From NCBI GenBank assembly GCA_013396915.1, contig VWZL01000320.1, positions 1-64,000 of the forward strand: a stretch of DNA of 64,000 nucleotides, given 5' to 3'. The position numbers and the translations under genes are program-made. The stretch's first letter is position 1. Each line of letters starts with the position of its first letter. Source of the stretch: Stercorarius parasiticus (taxonomy: Eukaryota > Chordata > Aves > Charadriiformes > Stercorariidae). The notes beneath the pieces were generated by a model, which saw nothing but the letters and a program-made list of their open reading frames with translations, was not told where the DNA came from and ran no database searches. Below, in pieces: positions 11,293-22,245 of the stretch.

Positions 11293-14200
11293 AAGATTAA
11301 TTTTGATCACATTAGAATTGGAACAAAAGTGAAACATGTTTAGAGTTGCAAAGCATGTCTGTAGTGATGGTAGACATCACTGGAAAAAGACAGGTTTGAA
11401 ATGATGATGCCATTGCTGTGTGTGGTCCTAAGCATAGCCTTTGTGCATGTGGTCTTGAAGTCATCCTGCTTGACTGACCCATGTGCTTCTAGGTAAATTG
11501 GGCCCATGTCAGATGTAAGTACCATAACTGACTGGGTATTTTTCAATGAAACGTTTTTGCTCTTTAAAATCCCATTTTCTAGTGTAAGTCTTGTTGAATC
11601 ATCTAGTCCACTTCAACAGCATTAGGGGATAAGAGGAACAAAGAACAATTATCACTCCCTGTGTCACTTAAGTAGTTGAAATGAGTAGACATAGCAAATG
11701 TTCAGGGAACAAGATCTGTTGAGTAATAATATTCTGACCTCTTGTAAGTCAAAGGAAATTTTGCCATTGAATTCTCTAGGACTTTGCTTCTCCATCCATT
11801 TTATTTGAATAAATACCCATTTCATCCTTAATAAGACTTTAAATTAAACTGTGAATTTGGCAAGAATGCATAAGGTGCAAAATATAGACTCATCTGTTCT
11901 GTATTGATGTTATTTGCTTGTCCAAGCAGCAGAGTTATTTTAAAACTACATTTTCCCATCTGTGAAGACATTATTAGGGATCTCTAAAAATATGCAAGGA
12001 CTGTTCATATTTGCTGGTTCAGTGGTGCTAGTGCAGTCCTAGTTTCACTGAATGTTTCACCAGGATTCATCTAAAGATAATTTTATTGGTGTCTTATGTT
12101 TAACGTGCATGTAAGATGACAATTTCCAGGCTATTTAAAAGATTTGAAGGTCTCAGTCTTGCTAAAATATATATGAAGTGTGTCTCCAAACTCATTTGGG
12201 TGACTCTGAATACTTTTTTTTTTTTTTACAAAGCATCTTTAATTATGGCTAGGGTGGAACAAAGCAATATGGTTTATAGTGTCTATTGTCTAACAGAGCA
12301 GGCAGGAAGCCTGTTCCAGGCAGCCCTGGGCAGACAGATGCAAGCCCCCTCTCTGCTTAACATTCCCTGCAAAGTTGGTGGTATTGTCACACATGGTGTC
12401 CCTGGGCTTTTTTGCAGACAGAGATACAGAGCTCTCAATTTGAAGCACTAGAGCTCTGAATTGCTCTTTAGAAATGTGCCACTCTCCTCTCCTTGGACTA
12501 TAGCAGTAATTTAGCATGATTATACTCCTAATTCAGGAACTTCACTTAGCTGTCTAAAGGAAAGTGAACCTTTGAGACTACCCAGTGAATGCTTCCAGAA
12601 GATGATGGTAATTTTTCTTTCCTTCACAGGGGTGAAAAAATGGTAAAGACAGTTCTCCTGAAGTGGAATTGTATTATCTCTGCAATTAATGAAAATATGG
12701 CTTTTTTTTTTGAAAGGTCAAGGAACTGAAATGTTGTTAAACAGTCATTATGATGCTTGCTATAACACTGCGAGAATAACAGACTTTGACAGGGAAAGCA
12801 GCATATAGACTTCTGATAAACACTGTCAAACAACTTAAGTCTAAACAGTACAAACTAATAAAGATAAAGAAACATACTGGTCTCTGGTTGTGAAATAAAA
12901 AAAAACAACAACAAAAAATCCCACAGAGATTATTTTAAATATTGCCCTAAACTGTACTCAAACAAAATATAGCACTGAAGTGCTGCAAAAGAAAACCTCA
13001 GAAAGGTCAGCTCATATAGAATGAACCATTTAATTATTGCAGATGAGGGCTCGGGCTTGCTGCACCTCAGTTGCCCAAGTTCAGCTTCCCTCAGCTCCCC
13101 AGACTTCCTAAACAAGCATAAACTTCTTTCCATGAAGAAAAGAAAACCAACCAAACAAAAATGAGATTTTCTATTGTGAGGCAGGGTCTAGGTACCCTTA
13201 AATAACGAATACTCCTTGTCAGAACATGAGATCAGGCAGTCAGAGGGAAAGGGAGAAGGGTGAAAGCAACAGGTTCATTATTGACCATTTAGTTAGGTTT
13301 ACGATAAACAGCAAAGAATAATTTATACGGGATTAAGAGTAGGAGTACAGGCTTAGCAAATGTGCTCAGAGAGACCAGATGAAGACCAGATGAGACCAGT
13401 AAGAAAGAACAATGGATATAGAATCTCGACATAGGAAGCGGACAATTAAGGTTTGATCCTTCTGCATCCAGATCTGAGACTTTATACAATTTTGGGGGCA
13501 ATCCCAATTTGGTCTGTGAAGAAGGAAAATTATTTTAGAAATGGGATGTTTCCCTGCTCTGTATTTAGATATTCAGAGTGATTTTCCCATTCCCCGAGTT
13601 CTCTGAAGTTTCTGGTTTCTGTCTTGCCTCTGATGTATAAATGCTCCAAAGCAGATGATCCAGAGCTCAGCTCTGCCATTTACAATCAATCCGCAGGGAA
13701 AATCCCTTTGGCTCACATGGTTTAGCTGCTGCTAAAGCACTGGCAAGCTAGCCAACACTTTAGGCAGTAGCTCTTCATGTTTCATTCCAAAAGATGACAT
13801 TTGACTGTTCCTTCTTTCAGTCTGAGTGTATGGTCTGCTGCATCAGTTGCCTGCAGTTGATGTCTGCCTATAACATTGTCCAGAATAACAATAAATAAAT
13901 GGATTCCAGCCTGTGGTAGCAAATACTTACGTAAATTAAAAATAGCAAGATAGATTTCAAATGATCAAATGGTATGCCAGTTTGACATAAGGGTGATCTA
14001 AATTTCACGTTCAGTGCAGCTGATTTGTATCACTGTTGATGGAGGCAGTGACCCTTTTTCACCTTGGTCCCAGCCATGCATTTTGTCACCCACCTTCCTA
14101 CCATCAGTACATGTGTTTGATCAGTCAGGCCAGGAAGTTGGAGTGTGGCTGAAAACAAATCAGCTTTTGTAAGTTGTGGGTTTTAATTGGATGGCCTTAA

Positions 14201-15639
14201 GGGAAGCCTTTGGAACATGTAGCTAAGAATGTGAAGAAAGGCAGAACCACCTTTTTTTCCAAGAGCCTGTCCATAGACTGTGTTAAACTGGTCATGAAAT
14301 TGCATCCCAAAAGTGAAAAATCTATTATAAAGATTAGCTAGTGAACTACTTTATATTTAAAGAAGTCAGATTCTTAAACCCTAATGAACTCCCATGGATT
14401 TTGATGAGAATTTAATCAAACTATGCATCTTGAATCTCTTACTCAAATTTATTATACCATTTATCTTCCTACAAGGCCTGTTCAGATAGATACATTTTAT
14501 TAAGGAAAATTTGCTTTAATATATCAGTAAGACAGATTAGAAAATGCAGTGATTGAGTTATTTACAGCTCATACAAATAAATCTAAAACAGACACTAGAA
14601 ATTTCTAACCTGTGGGGCATGGGGTGCACATTTAGTGTTGATGTAACAACATTATTTCTCCTTCTGGATCTTCAAGCAGCTAGTAAAAAAATATATATAA
14701 TATAGTCAAAGGTAACCTTAAATTTGTGAGACTGCCCATTGTGGCAGCTGCAATATAACAGACCAGGCAAATAGAAATAAGCTAACAGTTCTGTGTTGGT
14801 ACCTTTGCTTTGGACTGGCACTTTCCAGCACGTTTAGCACAGAAATAACACACAATCTGATGGTATTCCACTTATACTTTCATTCCTGAATTCTGGAATA
14901 CCAATCAGGAATAAGGAAATAAATTAATGTTTTCTTTCTTCATCTTACGTGCTGAAGAGCCATTGAAAATAAAGCTGATAACATAGAAGTACAATTGCAA
15001 GAACTGTTTTGGCTTAATTATAGATTCAGGACATATATGGGACTTAATTTGAAAATAATTGAAACTGAACAAATACGCCAAATAATTCATGGATGTGTGA
15101 ATAAGATGTGAGCAGAGAGCTGTTATTAGTTATATTCCTCCAGGTTTGGTCTTGGAAACAGACCTACTAAGTGTATTCAACAGAGAATATTCTTATATCT
15201 TGGTATAAGAATTAGGTAAGAAATTTGTACCTGATTGCAAGTTGGAAGCTATTGGCCAAGGACCAGATCATCATACAAGGAAAGATTTTTTGACCAGAAA
15301 AATGCAAAGTATGTACGTTGCAAAGTCCTTGACTTAGAGATTCATCATATAACTTGTTTTGTAGTGGTTGTGTGGCAACAAAAGAAATTAGATACCCTTA
15401 GGATCCCTGTTGCTCTTGAGAAAACTATGAATTATTAAAGCAGTGAGGCCACAAAAAGGGATAACGGAACCATTGGATGTATCAAATTAGGTGGTCTTTT
15501 TCACTACAACAACTAATATTTTAAGACCACTGCATAAAGCTGAAGAAGGCCTGATGTAGAACCATGTGGGTAGATCAGATGTTAAACACCAACTAAAAAA
15601 GTCTCTTTAAATGATTGGGGAAATAGTAAACACACCTTA
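11293..15639. other. Non-coding stretch
   Basis: No exon, RNA gene or young repeat recognised. It holds a T run at 12218-12228, a local GAGACCAGATGA-type duplication at 13371-13400, and at about 14375-14425 a weak match to the old amniote motif CTCCCATTGACTTTGATGRGA. Confidence 0.5.
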
Positions 15640-15960
15640 AGAGAGTAATGAGCAGAACTTGACTTGTTTAGTCTGGTGAGAGGGAACTGGATTACTTCAC
15701 ATAAGTACATCTTGGCATGAGAAGAAAACAACAGTAGCAACAGAGTAGAAATATTTATGTTAGAAGATAATTCTGGCAGAAAATCATATAGACAAACTCA
15801 TCATTAATATGTTTATATTAAGAATTAACTAACATCACAAACATTGAAATAGTTTCCCAAATAAGACAGATAACGCATTGTTCCACATGAAGCTTAGTAA
15901 GTTTATGGGGAAAAATGACAGAAGAGGGATGAACCTGGAATGAAAAAATTAAGTCTGTGA
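15640..15960 (+). mobile_element. Possible very old CR1-type LINE remnant
   Basis: The order of weak matches fits the 3' part of an ancient CR1/L3-type ORF2. First comes GACTTGTTTAGTCTGGTGAGAGG, compared with the family's TTGTTTAGCCTGGAGAAGAGG. Then GATTACTTCACATAAGTAC. Further on, TATTAAGAATTAACTAACATCAC and GAAATAGTTTCCCAA, where the family has ATATTAGGAARAACTTTCT and GGAATAGTYTCCCAAG. Reading frames are lost. This is a pattern judgement without an alignment. Confidence 0.4.
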
Positions 15961-18900
15961 GAGGAAGTTATGGATTTTTAATCTACTGATATTTCCCAAA
16001 ATGGAGGCAGGAGGATATGAAAGGACGCATAACTGCAATCTATTCTGATGTATTTATACACAATAAATCAAAATTACTGTTGCTTGCCTCCCAGGGCCAG
16101 CAATATCCTTTTTGTCTTCTAAATAACTTGACTGCCATTATTTTTTCCACTCCTCCTTTATAAAGGAGACAAGTGGCATAGCTGAAGAGAAGATATTGAG
16201 TGAAGAGTCTTACTCTTTCTAGTGCTAAAGAGAAGTGTCTCATGACCATGGTCAGTGAGATTTGCTCGCAGAAACCCAGGCACTCAGTGAATTTTCCCAC
16301 AATCAGATTGTCTTGAGTTTTTTTGCATTTATTTCAATGTGGCCCTAGGTTCATCCTACAAATCGTGTGCTGTTGCAGGAGTCTAAAATATTGGAAGTAA
16401 CAAAGTAACAATGTAAGAGGTAAACCAAAAGTCTCTGAATAATTTGCCTCTTACAGCACCAATGAATGCTTAGAGAACAAGGCGTGAAATGTTTCCCTAG
16501 CTATGTTTAGGAGTTTCCTGAGGAAGGATTTTTATCCTGCAATAGCTCTAAATACTTGCATCCTCCCTGCCTTTAAATCAGGAATGCCCTAGATATCTCA
16601 GGCTATTTTCCTGTGTCGGGATACAACTTGTTGTAGCATTTGATCTTTTGTATAAAGGTCTGGTGTCTTTGAAGGTTAGAGAGATGTGAAGGACTTGGAG
16701 TTGATGTTTGAAAGGCCCATTGGACTGATGATTGCAAGCATGAGGTCTAATGCTGATGATTTATGAGCCATACTAATCTTTTGTTCCTGCATCATTTAAG
16801 TCAGTCAGTCTTCAGGCCACCCACATCACTTTGCTTAATATGGGTTAGTAGAAGTAGTAAATAATTAACTTAAAGGAGATCAGTTAAAGAAAAATAGTGA
16901 CACAGACTACCCCCATATACGTGTGACTCAGATGTAAAACTTGCCCTGTAATTTTTTTTTTTATCTGGCCAAAGACATGCTGTATACAAGAAGTACGATT
17001 ATAAAACCATTAAGTCAGTAGCTGTTGCTGTACCTAATAAGAAGTGATGAAGTGTGATGGCAGCATATCTTCTACATTATCATAATAATTTCTAGACACA
17101 CTGGCTAGAGAAATATGTTGAGTTATAAGGCTGCCATCTCTGAGTGAAGAAAAGAGTTGTAGGAGTGTTTAAGGGAGATTAGGGCATATGGAAATCAGTG
17201 CTTTTGCATAGACTGCACGATATGCTCTTCAGCACAGATAGTGGATCAGATAGCGGATCTACACCAGTATTAGCAAACTAACGGCTGACATGACTATTAA
17301 ATTTTCTTCTTTCTTTCTTGCTGAACAGAATTAAGTGTGATTGAATATGTACTTAAAGATTAGTCTCTGCTTAGGATGTACCGCAGTTTACATGGTAAGA
17401 ATTTAGAACGTAACAAAGTAAAAAATGATTTGATTATTTTAAAACCACAGTTCTTCATTTCACCCCCCTAGCGCCTTTTTCCCCCATGAACCTCAAAGTG
17501 CTGAGGAAAGGTAGGAATGTAATGTTAACCAACAATTCACTATATACATTTAACCCTTTAGTGTTGCATGTTAAATGTTTGTGACTGAAACAAGTCTAAA
17601 GTAAGTAATTAGAATGGAATGACCACTTGTCATTCCAAACACAGGTCAGGTACGGAAGAGCCAGGGAGCAGTAAGGATGGCATATTACACTGACATCTGC
17701 TTACAGCTGTTTTTTTCCTTCTCATTTAGTCTTACATTTTGAAAAATGGCTGATGAAGTATACTGTAGTCTCTCCATTGTGAATGAACCTGTGTTTAAGC
17801 AGTATTGCCCCAGGTTCTTTTCTCTGTTACAGCTCTGCAATGTGATACATGTAAGTCTTACCAAGAGTAAATTGAAACAGCAAAGTTTTAACAAACAGAT
17901 TCTGATCTCATTTGTACCCAGGGAGGTCCATGTTGTACATCAGTTCTTAGTTCATTTGAAGTCAGCTCCAGGAGCAGCAGCATACAGCTTTTACACCGCT
18001 GACGTCAGTGAAGTTAATCTGTGTTTACACTCATGCCAATAAGATTAGAATTTGTTCTTAGTATTCCTGAAGTGAAAATCCCCAGACATCCTAAATATCA
18101 TTTCTACACAAGCCCCGTGTACCTCAGAATGCTTCATCTCAGTGAAACACAGGATGAATTTCAAGAAATGCCAGGTTATCACATATTATAAGTCTCTAAA
18201 TAACCAGTTAAGGCCACAGCAGTGTTTGTCTCTTCAGTGGGAGTTTCTTTACTAAATTCAAGTGGATAGGTTTACCATAATTCCTCTTAACTGATTTAGT
18301 AACAATATAGGGAACAGCTAATAAATCACAGAGCCTTAATTCTCTCTCTGATCTCTCCCTTTAGAAGGCTACTTGTGCTGCTGGACAATACCATGAGAAA
18401 TTAGCAGAGACCTTTAACTGGTTCGTATGAGTTGAAGAGTTGTCATTAAATATATTTACCCAGAAAGCCTATCAACTGGAACACATGCATAAATGAGGCA
18501 GAGGATTGCAAGCAGACACAGCAGAGGTTCACAGAGAGGAAATTTTGACTTTGCCACTGTTAACAAGGTTACTGTATAATACAAGTCATATTTTAGATCA
18601 CCTCATCTAACTTGATTTAAAGTCAAGCATCTTGCCTAAACTGGTTATCTGCATTTCTCTAAATCCAACAGACAAAAGTAGTATCTTTAGTAACAAATTA
18701 TCTTACCTAGAAGAGGCATCCAAGATATAATGAGTCATGTGTGAGAGGTGCCTTTGTCCACTGTGTACTGTCATAAGGTTACTCACCTTGCTTAGCCTGA
18801 ACTCCTAAATTTAAGATGGATGAATTAAAGGAAGTGCATCTCAACCTTGATCTCATCTTTTTGCATCTTTGCACATGTTTCTCACTTCACTTGCTCAGCC

Positions 18901-19093
18901 AGAGCACAGAGATATTTTTTATTCTTTTGTGGAAGAGATTAGCATTTACAACTCACAGTAGCTGGTGCTATAACTGATAAGGACTGTGTTTTGACCATAT
19001 AAAATTGTATGTAAAGCTGGTTCTGTGTGAAAAAAGGTACCTCTATGTCCTTGGCATCATTAATCTAGATTACCCCAAATTCAGAGAGGTTTT
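15961..19093. other. Non-coding stretch
   Basis: AT-rich DNA without a recognisable gene or repeat family. Short random open frames are present, for example at 17746-18042 (+), which has no recognisable domain. Confidence 0.5.
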
Positions 19094-19531
19094 TTATTTT
19101 AAAATTGCAAATTCTGCTTCTGTTAATGAATAACAGCTTTCTGTATTGGAGGCTGAGCTGAGCCTATCATCAGGAGATAACTGGCAGAAGCACCCTATTG
19201 TGACCAGCTGAGTGGGTCCATGTATCCTTGTAATAGTCTCCCTCAGAAGAGTATGCTTCCAGGACTCAAAGGGTACTGGTGGGCCTTTGGTGTAGCCACC
19301 ATGGATGAAAAGAATATTAAACAGCTGCCTACTTTGCCTGACCTCTTGGAGGATCCTTCTGTTGTGGGGCTGCTGCGTGTTGAAGTACAGCAACGGCTGA
19401 TTGCTACCGTGGTGCACCAGTGGTAGTATGGCATCAACCAAGAATTCCTGGTCAGAGCTTTTGTCATCTGGCTCCTGTAAGAGCAGACAGAAGTCCCTTG
19501 GATCTCTCTGTGAGGTTAATGTCACACTCAA
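19094..19531. other. Unrecognised stretch open on both strands
   Basis: On the minus strand, 19531 to 19094 is open for 145 codons. On the plus strand, 19181-19426 is open (it includes YWWAFGVATMDEKNIKQLP and VEVQQRLIATVVHQW) and continues after one TAG to about 19477 (YGINQEFLVRAFVIWLL). The plus-strand reading has a protein-like composition. I could not assign either product to a family. It could be a decayed transposon or retrocopy fragment, or chance in a slightly GC-richer patch. There is no splice or promoter evidence. Confidence 0.25.
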
Positions 19532-19610
19532 CCTCCCAAGATGTTCTGCACATGTATAAATTAATGTTTTTTAAACCATTCTGGTATGATAGTGATGAAC
19601 AGTTATTTTA

Positions 19611-19650
19611 GAAGGAAGGAAGGAAGGAAGGAAGGAAGGAAGGAAGGAAG
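19611..19650. repeat. (GGAA)n microsatellite
   Basis: About ten perfect GGAA/GAAG units followed by GA-rich sequence to about 19680. Likely length-polymorphic. Confidence 0.95.
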
Positions 19651-19680
19651 GGAGAGTGGGAGACAGGGAGGATGAGGTGG

Positions 19681-20124
19681 AAAGAGATACAGAGAAAAGT
19701 GACTTTATTTGAATGCTATAATTGAAGTTTCACTCCAGAAAAAATAGGAAGCTTGTGCTTTTGACCTCTGTAGATCTTAGGCTGCAGTAGTTATGGCTGA
19801 GCATTCAGTTGCAGTAAATAATACTTTGTCTAAATGCCTTAATCATAAGACTGTTCAGAGACATTATTCTGGGCTTGAAATTCTCTTCTTTCCAAGGCCA
19901 GGTGAACTGACCAATTCAAATAAATGTCAGATGCCCTGGCTCGGGTTTTTACATCTCCTTTTCTTTATGTTTAGGGTGTATTTGCTTTGTGGCCTTCCCA
20001 TGTGCATGGTGATATCATCTAGAGAAGGTATTTACATGTTGCTGTCAATTACGACCACAGAATATATCTTTATGAACTATATGCCCCACAAATGCATAGC
20101 ACAGAATAGGTTATTACCATTAGT
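19681..20124. other. Non-coding stretch
   Basis: Contains the first part of a 173-codon open frame (19793-20314, +) with no recognisable domain. Its later part overlaps a SINE-like match, so it is probably not a gene. Confidence 0.5.
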
Positions 20125-20246
20125 TAAAGAGAACAAACTGAAACACAGGAAGGTTAAATGTTTCCTTCAGAGGAATTATGAAGACTATGGAGAAAGAGAC
20201 TCATGTCTGCCACGCGCTTCAGCTAGTGCATCATCTCCTTGCATCC
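20125..20246 (-). mobile_element. Possible MIR/CORE-type SINE remnant
   Basis: GAGAACAAACTGAAACACAGGAAGGTTAAATG resembles the reverse complement of the well-known MIR segment (GAGGAAACTGAGGCACAGAGAGGTTAAGT). Further on, GTCTGCCACGCGCTTCAGCTAGTGCATCATCTCCT loosely fits the rest. The copy is heavily diverged. MIR-type elements are ancient tRNA-derived SINEs shared by amniotes. Confidence 0.4.
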
Positions 20247-21944
20247 TATTTTTTTACAAGCTGGTTATAGCCCCATTGGGCTGGTTTAGGGATTCATCCC
20301 TGCCTCAGTTTTGACCTAAGTTTACAGGCATGTGTCAGAAGGTGATAGATGTTGGATATTTCACAGCAGGGGCTGACAAACTAGGCATTTGGAGAACAGG
20401 CACTTTAAAAGACATATTTAACACACAACAAAGTTCCAGATTTGGACTGAAAATCTACCAGTACCCTTAAACGCTGATTTTGGGAAAATAAGGTACAAGT
20501 TTTCATACTACCCATACAAAATTGCCAGCCTTTAAGCTTATTAAGGTGTCTTTCAGCCATATGTTTCTATGAATCCGCAGGCAAGTCTGCACTGCTCTGT
20601 GGGATCTGTCCTGGAGTTCCTCTCCCCATGCTCTGAGATGAATGAAATTGAGCTCACTCTTGTCTGTAAACCATTTAACTGGCTTATCACATCCATGTCA
20701 TATGTAAAACTTAGTCTCTGCCTGTGATAGTAAGAAAGAAATGACAGTACCTACAAAAGAAACCAAGGATGCAAATTGCTTTTACACAGGGTATTATCTC
20801 CCTGAATTTCCTCCATTTGTTTGTTTACATTCTCGGTGAATACTCTCTGCCTTTCACTTTACGTTTCTTTTTTTAAATTTTCTTCCTAGCAGTCTGAATT
20901 AAAGATAGTCTGTTCTGAAGATTTGGTGGGTTTCTGCTTGTCCTTTTTTTCTTGTTAACGTATGTTGCCTGTGGCATCACCCATTGCAGGAAGACATGAA
21001 GGCTAATACATCATTATCAGCATATTGAATGAAGAGGCCATCTTGTGGAATTGTCTAAGTGATATGCCTGCTTATTTGCATCGTAATAAGGCATGATGAC
21101 AAAAAACCCTCCAGGTCACTTTGTCTGAGTCTTTGCAGAATGTTAATGTGGCTGTAATGAATTGCAACTTGTACGTGGTACAAATGCACTTGGATGCAAA
21201 CCATTCAATTACTTCAGCAACCTGTAGAAGCCAAACTCCATCTGTGTCCTTTCAGAAGCTTTCAGTGGCTTTGCTGGGCTTTGAATCAGACAGATACATA
21301 CAACTGGATAACTCAGTGCTGTAATTTTAAGGCTACGTTCATTCAACAAGTTGGAATTAATACCAATAAAATTGCTAACGAATGTAACGCTGAGAAATGC
21401 AGTGTTGAGATTAATCTTTCTTAGCTTTAGATACATAGGTTGTCCACTCCTGACAGAGTTGTCTGGGCTCTGTTTTTTGTCAACTGAAGGAGCATCACTC
21501 TTCTCATCTTCTCTTGACAGCTAAAATAGGTCCAACAAATTACACTTTAGAAGTGTCTATTTGTGTCCACTGATTGAAAAGAGCCCAGAAAAACAGCTCT
21601 GATTTAGACATATGCATTGAAAATATTTGGAGCGAGGTGGGATGAATCTCACTTCGACAGCTTTTGAAAGCCACGATGACACTGGCGCCTGAATTTTTGC
21701 ACTTCTGTTGTATATTACCCAGACCACTCACTCTCTACAACTTATGGAAGTCATTTCACTCTCTACAATGTATTGATCTCATTTCACCTAGCTTTAGACA
21801 AGCCTGGTATAGACATATACGTATAAGTGGATCAACCTAGGCTCCAGTTATCATCTGTGGAGTCAATTAAACACTTGCACTACAGACGTTTGTATGTACT
21901 CAGATGAATCCTGTCCAAGGAGTCTTTATTTGCCTGTTCCGTCT
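20247..21944. other. Non-coding stretch
   Basis: No gene recognised. A 13-nt direct repeat (CACTCTCTACAA-type) occurs at about 21728 and 21756. Confidence 0.5.
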
Positions 21945-22245
21945 GTTGAGGTTAAGCATCCTGGAGAACAGAAAGCTAATGAACCTCTAATTTCAGTTTT
22001 CCACAACTTAAATGAAGTTCACAGAGAAGATGGAGCCATACATTGACATGAATGATGAAAGGATCAAGGGGCAGTTGCCGAAAGTGACAGCAAACAGAAT
22101 CCTTGTTATAAATAAAGAAAAAAAAAAAGCCTTCACCAAAGGCATTTATTCTAGTCTGCAAAGTTCACAGAAAATACTTTGTCACTGCTGGTCAGATGAA
22201 GAAATGGGTTGCCTGGAGAGGCTGAGAAACCTGTCAAATCCCTAC
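21945..22245 (+). mobile_element. Old CR1 remnant, 3' part of ORF2
   Basis: Ordered matches to the CR1 ORF2 C-terminal region: AGCATCCTGGAGAACAGAAAGCTAA (family AGCCTGGAGAAGAGAAGGCT), CTCTAATTTCAGTTTTCCACAACTTAAA, TTCACAGAGAAGATGGAGCCA, GATGAAAGGATCAAGGGGCAGTTGC, a run of A then GCCTTCACCA, and finally GGTTGCCTGGAGAGGCTGAGAAAC (family GGTTGCCCAGAGAGGCTGTGGAA). Many small indels destroy the frame. The 97-codon open frame over it is a by-product. This copy is much older than those at 7.6, 49 or 60 kb. Confidence 0.7.

Noticed and set aside
13440..13490. GGTTTGATCCTTCTGCATCC as a SINE B box
   Set aside because: The surrounding sequence does not follow the MIR order.
19793..20314. 173-codon + strand open frame
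   Set aside because: No recognisable domain, mixed low-quality composition, and its 3' half overlaps a MIR-like match. Not supported as a gene.
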